From: JALQTD01 sp036825655
GTDB lineage: Bacteria > Bacteroidota > Bacteroidia > Flavobacteriales_D > Sanyastnellaceae
Reading direction: 5' to 3'
NCBI GenBank assembly: GCA_036825655.1
Contig: DAISXU010000038.1
Coordinates: 1 to 20,478, forward strand
DNA length: 20,478 nucleotides
Shown: positions 6,336-14,589 of the stretch, in pieces
Layout of the letters: every line of letters begins with the position of its first letter
Position numbering within the stretch: position 1 is the stretch's first letter
The notes under the pieces: model-generated
What the model was told of the DNA's origin: nothing
What the model saw: only the letters and a program-made list of their open reading frames with translations
The model's database searches: none
Translations under genes and position numbers: made by a program

Positions 6336-8588
6336 ATGACCAGCATGTCAGCAGCTACCCTCCCCGCTACCCTCGATCAAGCGACAGAAATGGGCCTTCG
6401 CCCAGATGAATTTGAAGCCATCACTTCCCACCTTGGGCGCACACCCAATTTCACGGAAATGTGCATTTACAGCGTCATGTGGAGCGAGCACTGCTCGTAC
6501 AAGAACAGCATCAAGTGGCTGAAGACCTTGCCTAAGGATGGCCCTCACATGCTCGTGAAGGCAGGTGAAGAAAATGCAGGAATTGTGGACATCGGGAGCG
6601 GGTTGGGCTGCGCGTTCAAGATTGAAAGCCACAACCACCCTTCGGCGCTTGAGCCATACCAAGGAGCGGCGACAGGGGTGGGTGGAATCAACCGCGACAT
6701 TTTTACCATGGGAGCGCGGCCCATTGCTCAGTTGAATAGCCTTCGTTTCGGAGCCTTGACTGAGCCTCGGACCAAGTGGCTTTTGGAAGGAGTTGTCAAG
6801 GGGATTGGCGATTATGGAAACAGTTTTGGCATTCCTGTGGTGGGTGGTGAGGTGTTTTTTGACGAATGCTATCACCAAAATCCGTTGGTCAATGCCATGT
6901 CCGTGGGCGTTTTAAAAACGGACGGCATCATTTCAGCGACCGCATCAGGCGTAGGAAATCCAGTGTACATCGTAGGTTCTGCAACAGGAAAGGATGGCAT
7001 TCAAGGAGCTTCATTTGCGTCGAAAGACATGACAGCAGAAAGCGCTGAAGATCTACCAGCGGTCCAAGTAGGCGATCCGTTCCAAGAGAAACTCCTATTG
7101 GAAGCCACCTTGGAGTTGGCTCAAACGAGCGCTGTCGTGGGCATGCAAGACATGGGCGCGGCAGGCATAACCTGCTCAACTTCGGAGATGTCAGCTGCGG
7201 GCGGGGTCGGCATGGACATTCACTTGGACAAAGTCCCTTTGCGCCAGCAAGACATGGAGCCGTTTGAAATCCTGTTGAGTGAATCCCAGGAGCGCATGTT
7301 GGTGGTCGTAAAAAAAGGGCATGAGTCAGAGGTGGAAGCCATTTTTGAAAAGTGGGACCTGCACGCCGTGGCGATTGGAGAGGTCACTTCAGGGCCGGAT
7401 CTCCAGTATTTTGTTGGCGGAGAGTTAATTGCCCGTGTTGAAGCGCACAACTTGGTGCTTGGGGGAGGAGCTCCAGTTTATGAGCGAGAATACGAGGAGC
7501 CAGCTTGGTTTGCAGAGGTTCAGGCGTTCGACGCTTCAACCATTGCCACACCAGATTTGAAGGAAGCAGCAGCGATTGCAGAACAGTTGATTGAATTGCC
7601 CAACATTGCATCGAAGCGCTGGGTCACAGATCAATACGATTCAACAGTAGGCACCATTCACCGGGGTGCGAATAGGCCATCAGATGCGGGAGTTGTCCAT
7701 GTTCGGGGTACAAACAAGGCATTGGCCTTGACGGTCGACTGCAATTCCCGTTACGTTGATGCGGACCCTTTCACCGGAACAGCCATTGCTGTGGCTGAGG
7801 CGGCACGCAACATCAGCTGCACGGGGGCGACGCCTTCGGCGATAACGAATTGCCTCAATTTTGGAAATCCCTACAACAAAGAGGTTTATTGGCAGTTTGT
7901 TCATGCCATCAAGGGGATGAGTGCAGCTTGCGAGCGCTTGCAGACGCCGGTGACAGGAGGAAATGTAAGTTTCTACAACCAAAGTACGCTGGAAGATGGC
8001 ACGACGAAGTCGGTTTTCCCTACCCCTACCATCGGGATGGTTGGGGTGTTGCAAGACCGGAACAAGCAGATGTCGTTGGATTTCAAGGAGAAAGGAGAGT
8101 TGATTTTCCTTTTGGGGGAAGTGACGGACTGCATTCATTCTTCAGAGTACTTAGCAAACCTCAAAGGGGTGAAGCGCTCACCAGCACCTCACTTTGATTT
8201 GGAAGCGGAGGTGCGAGTTCACAGCGCCATCCGGGATGTCATTGAGAAAGAAACGGTGAGGGCGGTGCACGATGTGGCGGACGGAGGTCTCTTTGTGAGT
8301 TTGCTTGAAATGTCGATGCCTCGTGGTTTAGGTTTTGATGTGGTGACGGATTCAGACATCCGTTTGGACGCATTTTTATTCGGTGAAGGCCAAGGACGTG
8401 TGGTGGTGAGCTGCACTGAAGAGCAACAGGACGAATTCCTCGATCTGATCGAAGCACACAACGTGCCGGTGGTCTTGCTCGGGCATGTGACGAAAGGAAA
8501 AATCCAAGTGGACGGTCACATGTTTGGCCATGTGGAAGAATTGAGGAACACCTTCGACAATGCCTTGGCAGAGGAAATGGAGTCCTGA
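6336..8588 (+). CDS. purL: Phosphoribosylformylglycinamidine synthase subunit PurL (small type)
   Basis: PurL converts FGAR to FGAM using ATP and ammonia, the fourth step of purine synthesis, in the cytoplasm. The 750-residue length matches the small PurL that works with separate PurQ (glutaminase) and PurS; neither is in this window. Motifs: MWSEHCSYK (48-56) with the catalytic-region His52; KIESHNHPSA with H99 and H101; the glycine-rich GAATGVGGINRDIFTMGARP (110-129); QDMGAAGITCSTSEM and AGGVGMDI in the first AIRS-like half; and LSESQERMLVVV. The second half repeats the fold (NCLNFGNPY, TGGNVSFYNQ, VHDVADGGL). The ATG at 6336 is preferred over the in-frame TTG at 6330; Met4 is another possibility. 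It diverges from the lipoprotein gene and precedes the PASTA gene by 60 bases on the same strand. Confidence 0.97.
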   Translation: MTSMSAATLPATLDQATEMGLRPDEFEAITSHLGRTPNFTEMCIYSVMWSEHCSYKNSIKWLKTLPKDGPHMLVKAGEENAGIVDIGSGLGCAFKIESHNHPSALEPYQGAATGVGGINRDIFTMGARPIAQLNSLRFGALTEPRTKWLLEGVVKGIGDYGNSFGIPVVGGEVFFDECYHQNPLVNAMSVGVLKTDGIISATASGVGNPVYIVGSATGKDGIQGASFASKDMTAESAEDLPAVQVGDPFQEKLLLEATLELAQTSAVVGMQDMGAAGITCSTSEMSAAGGVGMDIHLDKVPLRQQDMEPFEILLSESQERMLVVVKKGHESEVEAIFEKWDLHAVAIGEVTSGPDLQYFVGGELIARVEAHNLVLGGGAPVYEREYEEPAWFAEVQAFDASTIATPDLKEAAAIAEQLIELPNIASKRWVTDQYDSTVGTIHRGANRPSDAGVVHVRGTNKALALTVDCNSRYVDADPFTGTAIAVAEAARNISCTGATPSAITNCLNFGNPYNKEVYWQFVHAIKGMSAACERLQTPVTGGNVSFYNQSTLEDGTTKSVFPTPTIGMVGVLQDRNKQMSLDFKEKGELIFLLGEVTDCIHSSEYLANLKGVKRSPAPHFDLEAEVRVHSAIRDVIEKETVRAVHDVADGGLFVSLLEMSMPRGLGFDVVTDSDIRLDAFLFGEGQGRVVVSCTEEQQDEFLDLIEAHNVPVVLLGHVTKGKIQVDGHMFGHVEELRNTFDNALAEEMES

Positions 8589-8622
8589 ATTGAATTCCCA
8601 ACGCGTTCCACAAGAAATAAGG

Positions 8623-8630
8623 TACTTTCG
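8623..8630 (+). promoter_or_regulatory. Candidate -7 promoter element (TACTTTCG) for the PASTA gene
   Basis: TACTTTCG agrees with TAnnTTTG at five of the six fixed positions and is 18 bases before the ATG at 8649, in the 60-base gap after purL. It could let the PASTA-T9SS cargo-rluD set be expressed independently of purL. No -33 element is at correct spacing. Confidence 0.35.
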
Positions 8631-8648
8631 CGTTAGTACCCCGTCGCC

Positions 8649-9461
8649 ATGAAAACTTGGTTTCAATTCATAGTGAGCCGCTCGTTTCGCCGCCATTTGG
8701 TGGCCTTGGCTTTGGTTTGGGTCATCGTAATCGGGGGCGCGTGGTTTTTTCTGCACCAGTACAGCCGGAGCAATGAAGTGACCGAGCTTCCAGATTTGAG
8801 GGGTGAGCGCCTGCAAGATGTGACGGCTGCGTTGGAGGCCATGGGCCTTGAAGCCGTTCATCTCGACAGCGTGTACAGCCAAAAAGGACGGCCCTTCGAG
8901 GTGGTTGAGCAATTGCCGGCCCCAGGGAGTGAAATCAAGCCAGATCGCAAAGTTTACTTGACCACCTTCAGGTCGATGCCTCCGAATGAGACGTTGGGAG
9001 TTGAAGAAGGAATGGATGTTCGCGTTGCCCGAATTCGTTTGGAAAACAAGGGATTTGTTGTGGTGGAAGTGGAGGAAGCCAACATAGCCTTGGTAGGCCG
9101 AGTGGTTCGAGTCGAATCGAAGCGGGGAAAAGTGCTCCGACCAGAAGCCAGGCTGCCGCGCGGCACCACAGTTCGCTTAGTCATTGGAAGAACTACAAAT
9201 GAGCGTGTTCCCATGCCTCGCCTCCTGGGGTTGTCTTTGGATTCGGTGAGGTCTGCACTGATTCAAGGTCGCCTTAGCCTTGGTTTGGTTGAATACAGCG
9301 AGTCCTGCGAGGATGAGGATGACAGTTTGGATGCTTTGGTGATTGAGCAACATCTGCCTCCTACCCTGGAGGCATCTGTAGCTGCAGGAACAGAAATCGA
9401 TATTTATTTGGGCCTAAAAGGTGACCAGCCTCGCCGCGGTAGCGCTGAAAATTCACCCTAA
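8649..9461 (+). CDS. Membrane-anchored PASTA-domain protein
   Basis: The 270-residue product has a basic N-terminus, one transmembrane helix (about 17-35, HLVALALVWVIVIGGAWFF) and then periplasmic PASTA-like repeats. They run roughly over 44-108 (LPDLRGERLQDVTAALEAMG...VVEQLPAPGSEI), a more degenerate one at 115-181 (GMDVRVARIRLENKGF...LPRGTTVRLVIG) and 187-257 (MPRLLGLSLDSVRSALI...EASVAAGTEIDIYLG). PASTA domains can bind peptidoglycan or lipid-linked precursors in Ser/Thr kinases and PBPs, but here there is no kinase or transpeptidase domain. Stand-alone PASTA proteins next to cell-wall or rluD genes are common in Bacteroidota; a cell-envelope role is inferred. The next gene follows after 19 bases. 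Confidence 0.85.
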   Translation: MKTWFQFIVSRSFRRHLVALALVWVIVIGGAWFFLHQYSRSNEVTELPDLRGERLQDVTAALEAMGLEAVHLDSVYSQKGRPFEVVEQLPAPGSEIKPDRKVYLTTFRSMPPNETLGVEEGMDVRVARIRLENKGFVVVEVEEANIALVGRVVRVESKRGKVLRPEARLPRGTTVRLVIGRTTNERVPMPRLLGLSLDSVRSALIQGRLSLGLVEYSESCEDEDDSLDALVIEQHLPPTLEASVAAGTEIDIYLGLKGDQPRRGSAENSP

Positions 9462-9480
9462 AGAACACGTGCAACGGAAT

Positions 9481-11385
9481 ATGGAAAAGCAACGATATAT
9501 GTGGAAGAGGTCGGTTTTAATGGGCCTGGTTGGGTTTTGGATTGCTGGATGCGCCGTATTTGCTCAAGGGGAATCCGAACGGGACCTGAAGGTCATTCCC
9601 ACCCCCAGACCAACCGCTAACGCTGAACGCGGTGGAGGACTGCTTACCCTGCCATTTTTTGATGACTTTTCAACGCCTTCCACGGCCGATGCACCAGCCT
9701 GGGTGCCCTCGGAGTTGATCCGATGGGAAGCTGGGTCTGCTTCCATAACAAATACCTACTCCATCAAGGCTCCTACAATTGGTGCCGCCACCTTCAATGG
9801 ATGTGACCGTACTGGATACCCATACAATTGGTCTGAATCGGCTGTGGGGTGGGCTGATACGCTGACATCATTGCCCATTAATTTGAATGGTTATTCCACC
9901 ACCGCTGGGGTGCATTTGGTGTTCTCAATTCAGCGCGGCGGGCGAGGCAATGCTGCTGATGTTGAGGAAGATTCGTTGGCCGTGGAGTTTAAAATTACAG
10001 ATGGCTCCGGTGAGCCTGTTTGGATTCCTGTTTGGTCCACGGACTCATGCGGAACAACAGATTTTACGAGGTTTTTTATTCCTGTAGATGAGCAGGCGTA
10101 CTTACAAGCAGGATTTCAATTCCGGTTCCGCAATTACGGAGCATTGGCAGGAAATGTGGATTTGTGGCATTTGGATTATGTGTTGCTGGATGATGGCATA
10201 GACCCTTTCACTTATTCTGTGGTTTCAGAAGTGGCCTTCATCGAACCGGTAAACACCTTGCTGCGTGACTTTACGCGGATGCCTTGGACCCATTATGTTC
10301 AGAATCCATCCTTGTTCATGCGGGATAGCATTCTATCATTTCATCGAAACTACAGTGCCACACAGGCCGACAATGTGGCATCGGGTTTCACGGTGAATCA
10401 CGATGGAAATGCCGTGACATTCATTAATCCTCCCAACACCTTTGTCGCTCCTTCATCAGAATTTTCAACACTTTACCAAGTTGGCTTGCCTCCAGCATCT
10501 TTCTCATTTGACCCAACGGTAAGCGACACCGCTGCCTCCTTTGAGGTGACGTTGTTTGAGAGCTCAATAGGCATACAGCACGAGCAAAAGCTTGGGGTTT
10601 TGGACAATGATAGCATCGGTTTTCTTCAGGTTTTTGCCAATGATTATGCGTATGATGATGGTTCGGCGGAGCGCGCTTATGCACTGACAGCGGGTGCTGC
10701 CAAGCTTGCCATGCGCTTTCCCTTGGCTCAACCGGACACCTTATTGGGACTTGCGATTCACTTCACTCCTTATTACAACGATGCATCTCAAGAGACTTTT
10801 TTGCTTCGCGTTTGGGATGATGCTGCGGGGACCCCAGGGGCTGAATTAGGAACCAATTACCAATTCCACTCCCCAAGTTATTACGTGCAAGGACCAGATG
10901 TGTTCGGCTATTTTCCGCTTGACGAACCTCTCGCTGTGGAAGGTGTGATTCATGTGGGGGTGTTACAGTCTACAGATGCCATGTTGAATTATGGCTTGGA
11001 CAAGAACACCAATGCCAATGTTGGCAACGTACATTACACCTTGGGGGTGGGTGCACCTTGGATTCAATCTGAGATTGAAGGGACGGTGATGATACGTCCG
11101 GTATTCCGGGCTGGTATGGAGCAAGAATGGGTTGGGGTGATGGCCGCCGAAAGTCACACGTTGGGTTCTGTCAGCGTCATTCCCAATCCTGCTCAGGACG
11201 TGGTTCGGATTGCAGGGCCTTCGCTAACGGGATGGGTGGTGATGGATTTAACAGGCCGAATGGTGGCTCAAGGAGTATCTGGCGGAGAGGGGGAAGTGGC
11301 GCTCGATGCATCCTTTTGGGACAATGGCCTGTACGTCATCCGGTTTGCAACCGGTGAGTTTGGAAAGTGGATCATCCGGCATTGA
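9481..11385 (+). CDS. Secreted protein with T9SS type A C-terminal sorting domain
   Basis: A 634-residue protein: signal peptide (about 1-28, ending CAVFA before QGE), a long unrecognised beta-rich middle, and a type A T9SS sorting domain (about 561-634). The latter shows VSVIPNPAQDVVRI, VVMDLTGRMV, DNGLYVIRF and the basic end KWIIRH. The early segment LPFFDDFSTPST resembles starts of large Bacteroidota extracellular proteins with jelly-roll-like regions. It should cross the outer membrane through the T9SS whose core is encoded at 14590-20420, and be released or anchored on the surface. The open frame extends to a GTG at 9421, but that would overlap the PASTA gene, and the ATG at 9481 sits right before a good signal peptide. 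A lipobox-like WIAGC (Cys24) is also present. The stop overlaps the rluD start (TGATG). Confidence 0.85.
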   Translation: MEKQRYMWKRSVLMGLVGFWIAGCAVFAQGESERDLKVIPTPRPTANAERGGGLLTLPFFDDFSTPSTADAPAWVPSELIRWEAGSASITNTYSIKAPTIGAATFNGCDRTGYPYNWSESAVGWADTLTSLPINLNGYSTTAGVHLVFSIQRGGRGNAADVEEDSLAVEFKITDGSGEPVWIPVWSTDSCGTTDFTRFFIPVDEQAYLQAGFQFRFRNYGALAGNVDLWHLDYVLLDDGIDPFTYSVVSEVAFIEPVNTLLRDFTRMPWTHYVQNPSLFMRDSILSFHRNYSATQADNVASGFTVNHDGNAVTFINPPNTFVAPSSEFSTLYQVGLPPASFSFDPTVSDTAASFEVTLFESSIGIQHEQKLGVLDNDSIGFLQVFANDYAYDDGSAERAYALTAGAAKLAMRFPLAQPDTLLGLAIHFTPYYNDASQETFLLRVWDDAAGTPGAELGTNYQFHSPSYYVQGPDVFGYFPLDEPLAVEGVIHVGVLQSTDAMLNYGLDKNTNANVGNVHYTLGVGAPWIQSEIEGTVMIRPVFRAGMEQEWVGVMAAESHTLGSVSVIPNPAQDVVRIAGPSLTGWVVMDLTGRMVAQGVSGGEGEVALDASFWDNGLYVIRFATGEFGKWIIRH

Positions 11386-12428
11386 TGGTAGAGAACGGGT
11401 CAGAGGATTTCGATTCTGAAGAGTTATTTGAGCACCACCGCATCGAAGTAGATCCAGGGCAGCAGCCCTTGCGGGTGGATAAGTTCCTCACGAACCTGGT
11501 GTCTCAAATGTCGCGTTCCCGGTTGCAGTTGTCTGCAAAAGCGGGATACGTGCGCATCAATGGTCTCCCGGTAAAATCCAATGCTAAGGTGAAACCGGGC
11601 GATGTGGTCACGGTGGAATTGCCGCGACCCGTGCGCAAATTTGAGTTGGTTCCGGAACCCATGGAACTCGACATCTTGTTTGAAGATGATTCGGTTTTGG
11701 TCTTGAACAAGCCATCAGACCTCGTGGTTCATCCAGGGAATGGGAATTACACGGGCACCCTCATCCATGGCGTGGCTTACCATTTTATGCACCATGGCAT
11801 CGATGGGGAGTCTTTGACGACTGATCGAAGTGGGGAAGTGCCAAGGCCTGGTTTAGTCCATCGATTGGATAAGGACACGACGGGCATCATGGTGTTGGGA
11901 AAGACGGAGCACGCTATGACTGAGCTGAGTGAGCAGTTCTTTGAGCGAACCGTTGAACGCCGCTATACGGCATTGGTTTGGGGAGATGTGAAAGAAGATG
12001 GAACAGTGACAGGGCACATTGGTCGGCATCGCCGAGATCGCAAGTTGTTCCAGGTCTTCGAACATCAAGAGGAGGGGAAGCATGCAGTTACGCATTTCCG
12101 AGTACTGGAGCGATTAGGACCGGTTACGCTGGTGGAGTGCAAGCTAGAAACTGGAAGGACCCATCAAATCCGAGTGCACATGAAGCACATTGGGCATCCG
12201 CTGTTTGGTGATGTCCAATATGGTGGCAATCAAGCAGTAAAAGGGGTAGCAGGTGGGAAGTATTCAGCATTCCTCAACAATTGTTTTCAGTTGCTGCCTC
12301 GGCAGGCGCTGCACGCGAGATCCTTGGCTTTCGAACATCCCACTACCCAAGAATGGCTCACCTTCGAGAGCGAATTGCCGGAGGACATGACCGAAGTGTT
12401 GGCGAAGTGGAAAAGCTACTTGGGATAA
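11385..12428 (+). CDS. rluD: RluD-family 23S rRNA pseudouridine synthase
   Basis: RluA/RluD-type enzymes isomerise specific uridines to pseudouridine; RluD modifies helix 69 of 23S rRNA. The 347-residue protein has an N-terminal S4 RNA-binding domain (about 28-80, with RVDKFLTNLVSQMSRSRLQ and GDVVTVELP). The catalytic domain follows with VLNKPSDLVVHPGNG (106-120), the catalytic HRLDKDTTG (159-167, Asp162) and GRTHQIRVHM (257-266). The length and the S4 domain favour RluD, but exact target uridines cannot be told. The ATG at 11385 overlaps the stop of the T9SS-sorted protein by one base (TGATG); an in-frame GTG at 11367 is less likely. It is the last gene of the plus-strand set. Confidence 0.92.
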   Translation: MVENGSEDFDSEELFEHHRIEVDPGQQPLRVDKFLTNLVSQMSRSRLQLSAKAGYVRINGLPVKSNAKVKPGDVVTVELPRPVRKFELVPEPMELDILFEDDSVLVLNKPSDLVVHPGNGNYTGTLIHGVAYHFMHHGIDGESLTTDRSGEVPRPGLVHRLDKDTTGIMVLGKTEHAMTELSEQFFERTVERRYTALVWGDVKEDGTVTGHIGRHRRDRKLFQVFEHQEEGKHAVTHFRVLERLGPVTLVECKLETGRTHQIRVHMKHIGHPLFGDVQYGGNQAVKGVAGGKYSAFLNNCFQLLPRQALHARSLAFEHPTTQEWLTFESELPEDMTEVLAKWKSYLG

Positions 12429-12438
12429 ACGCAAAGAC

Positions 12439-12463
12439 CACCTGGGCGTTCAAGGACCAGGTG
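12439..12463. other. Perfect 7-bp hairpin between the convergent rluD and ABC-F genes
   Basis: CACCTGG (12439-12445) and CCAGGTG (12457-12463) pair perfectly around an 11-base loop, 11 bases past the rluD stop. On the plus strand no T-run follows; on the minus strand the tail is only moderately T-rich. It may be a weak bidirectional terminator, but this is uncertain. Confidence 0.35.
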
Positions 12464-12545
12464 CATGACGAACATCCTCTGATTTTCCATAAAGCGGATG
12501 AATGTTGGAATCGCAGTTTTGAAAGTAGAGACAGGCTCAACTCCT

Positions 12546-14513
12546 TTAACCTCCGGCTTGTTCCTTTTCGAAGTTCTCGAAATCAAGTGTAGCTTTTTCC
12601 CAAGCCTCCATAGCTGAATCAACTTCTCGCTGAGCTTGCTCAAATTCGTAGGCCAACTCGGTTATTTTCCCACGTTCTTCGGGCGGTGTTTGAGCGATTT
12701 GTTCATTCAAAGAAGCGACCCGGGCCTCCTTTTCGGCGATCAAGGATTCAGATTTGCTAACCCGATTCTTTAAGGTTTTCTCCTGCTTTTCTAAAGCCTT
12801 CCGGTCTTTGTAAGAGAGAGTTGGCTGGTGTTGCTTAGGCTCTTTTGATGCTTCTTTTTGAATGTGAACCTTGGTGGGTTTTCCAGCCTCATAGGCTCGG
12901 ATGCTCGCAGCATGTTTTTCGTGGAGGAATTGGCGGATGTCACCGATGTACTGTTTCAGGCCAGTGGGGGTGACTTCGTATACCAAATCCGTCAAATCCG
13001 AAAGGAAATCTCGGTCATGACTAACCACCATCAGGGTGCCATCATACGCCTTCAACGCTTGTTTCAGAACTTCTTTGGACTTGATGTCGAGGTGATTCGT
13101 CGGTTCGTCGAGGATCAGAAAATTGTAAGGGTGCAGCAGCAATTTGCACATGGCCAATCGAGCCTTTTCCCCACCCGAAAGCACCTTAACTTTCTTATCT
13201 ACGTCTTCTCCAGAGAACAGGAACGACCCCAAGAGCCCTCGAAGGTTTTTCCTTACGTCTCCAACAGCCACTTCTTCCAAGGTCTCCAACACGGTCAAGT
13301 TCCCATCCAATTCCTCGGCTTGGTTTTGGGCATAATACCCGATGTCGACGTTGTGCCCCAACTTCATTTCACCTTGAGCCGTTTCGAGCGCAAGTACGAT
13401 TCGGGTAAACGTCGTTTTTCCTGCTCCATTTTTCCCAACAAGGGCCACTTTTTCCTGCCTGGCCAAGATCAAATCCACCCCCTGGAATACTTCTTTCCCG
13501 TCAAATGACTTGCGAATCCCCTCAGCTTCGATGACGACTTTTCCGGAGCGAGCGGCTGGAGGAAATCGGAACCGTATGTTCTGATTATCAGCGGAATCGA
13601 CTTCAATTCGGTCCAATTTGTCCAACTTTTTGATCAGGGACTGGGCGAAGGCGGCCTTGTTCTTCTTCGCTCGAAACTTATTGATCAGCTGCTCGGTGTC
13701 TTCAATGTATTTCTGCTGGTTCTTAAACGCTTGTTCTTGGCGTTCGCGCTCTTCCTCTCGCCAAATCTGATATGCTGAATAGCTCGATTTATAATCGTAC
13801 AGTTTGATGGGGGTGATTTCAATTGTTCGCGTAGTCAGGTTGTCCAAAAAGGCCCTGTCGTGCGAAATGAGCAAGATGGCGCTGGCGGACTGTTGTAGAA
13901 AGGTTTCAAGCCATTGGATGCTCTCAATGTCCAAGTGGTTTGTAGGCTCATCCAACAGCAAGAGGTCCGGATTCTGCAGCAGCAATTTGGCCAATTCAAC
14001 GCGCATCTTCCATCCTCCAGAAAACTCAGACATTGCTCTGTCCATGTCTGCAGCGGAGAACCCAAGTCCTTGTAAGATGCGTTGAACCTGCTCCTCCATG
14101 GTGCTTCCTCCAAGGACGTCGAGGCGCTCATTCGCGTCAGTAAGCTGTTCAATGAGTCGGGTGTACTCAATGGACTCATAATCCGCGCGCTCACCAAGTT
14201 CTTTGGAAATTCGCTCAACGAGGGATTCTAAGTCCTGCAATTCTTCAAAGGCACTGCTCGCTTCTTCGAGGACGGTTCGTTCCTCGTTGTGATCCATCTC
14301 TTGAGGCAAATAACCAATGCGGTAATCTTTTGGATAGCTGACTTGGCCTTCAGATGCATTTTGATGACCGGAGATGATTTTCAGGAGGGTGGATTTACCT
14401 GCACCGTTTCTTCCAACCAGTCCGATTCGTTCACGCTTCCCTACGAAGAGATCGAGCTGTTCGAAAAGGGTACGCTGTCCAAAATGGACTCCGACTTGAG
14501 ATAGGTTCAACAT
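12546..14513 (-). CDS. ABC-F family ATP-binding protein (ribosome-associated type)
   Basis: A 655-residue soluble protein with two ATP-binding cassettes and no membrane domain, the ABC-F layout. These proteins act on the ribosome (translation factors such as EttA/Uup, or antibiotic protection). Domain 1: Walker A GRNGAGKS (34-41), signature FSGGW (164-168), Walker B LLLLDEPTNHLD (184-195). A charged linker follows at about 240-310. Domain 2: Walker A GKNGAGKT (360-367), signature LSGGE (445-449), Walker B FLILDEPTNHLD (465-476). A C-terminal coiled coil spans about 565-650. The ATG at 14513 (MLNLSQ) is chosen over an in-frame TTG at 14522. The C-terminal coiled coil resembles Uup/YheS-type members, but the subfamily cannot be fixed, and nothing nearby suggests drug resistance. 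It follows the gldN terminator on the same strand. Confidence 0.93.
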   Translation of the reverse strand: MLNLSQVGVHFGQRTLFEQLDLFVGKRERIGLVGRNGAGKSTLLKIISGHQNASEGQVSYPKDYRIGYLPQEMDHNEERTVLEEASSAFEELQDLESLVERISKELGERADYESIEYTRLIEQLTDANERLDVLGGSTMEEQVQRILQGLGFSAADMDRAMSEFSGGWKMRVELAKLLLQNPDLLLLDEPTNHLDIESIQWLETFLQQSASAILLISHDRAFLDNLTTRTIEITPIKLYDYKSSYSAYQIWREEERERQEQAFKNQQKYIEDTEQLINKFRAKKNKAAFAQSLIKKLDKLDRIEVDSADNQNIRFRFPPAARSGKVVIEAEGIRKSFDGKEVFQGVDLILARQEKVALVGKNGAGKTTFTRIVLALETAQGEMKLGHNVDIGYYAQNQAEELDGNLTVLETLEEVAVGDVRKNLRGLLGSFLFSGEDVDKKVKVLSGGEKARLAMCKLLLHPYNFLILDEPTNHLDIKSKEVLKQALKAYDGTLMVVSHDRDFLSDLTDLVYEVTPTGLKQYIGDIRQFLHEKHAASIRAYEAGKPTKVHIQKEASKEPKQHQPTLSYKDRKALEKQEKTLKNRVSKSESLIAEKEARVASLNEQIAQTPPEERGKITELAYEFEQAQREVDSAMEAWEKATLDFENFEKEQAGG

Positions 14514-14519
14514 GGGGGG

Positions 14520-14527
14520 CAAAGGTC
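14520..14527 (-). promoter_or_regulatory. Candidate -7 promoter element (GACCTTTG) for the ABC-F gene
   Basis: On the minus strand GACCTTTG differs from TAnnTTTG at one fixed base and lies 6 bases before the ATG at 14513, implying a nearly leaderless transcript. A TTTG at the end of the terminator T-run (14540-14543) would be a -33 element, but the 12-13 base spacing is shorter than usual. Confidence 0.3.
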
Positions 14528-14541
14528 GCGTTCAGTTCGGC

Positions 14542-14570
14542 AAAAAAAAAGGAGGCCAGAGCCTCCTTTT
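14542..14570 (-). terminator. Strong intrinsic terminator ending the porP-gldKLMN operon
   Basis: On the minus strand GGAGGC (14566-14561) pairs with GCCTCC (14556-14551) around a 4-base loop. The stem is extended by A:T pairs and is followed by nine Ts (14550-14542). It lies 19 bases past the gldN stop and marks the end of the T9SS operon. Confidence 0.88.
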
Positions 14571-14589
14571 AAACAAGATGTTTCATTGA

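Noticed and set aside
12439..12463. Intrinsic terminator for rluD
   Set aside because: The stem is perfect but no T-run follows on the plus strand, so it is listed only as a hairpin.
12858..13508. Plus-strand open frame of 216 codons opposite the ABC-F gene
   Set aside because: It is antisense to the second ATP-binding cassette, whose Walker and signature motifs are intact; no own start signal or domain.
12546..14513. Antibiotic-resistance role for the ABC-F protein
   Set aside because: Housekeeping ABC-F proteins are widespread, the neighbours are not resistance genes, and no leader-peptide attenuator is visible upstream.
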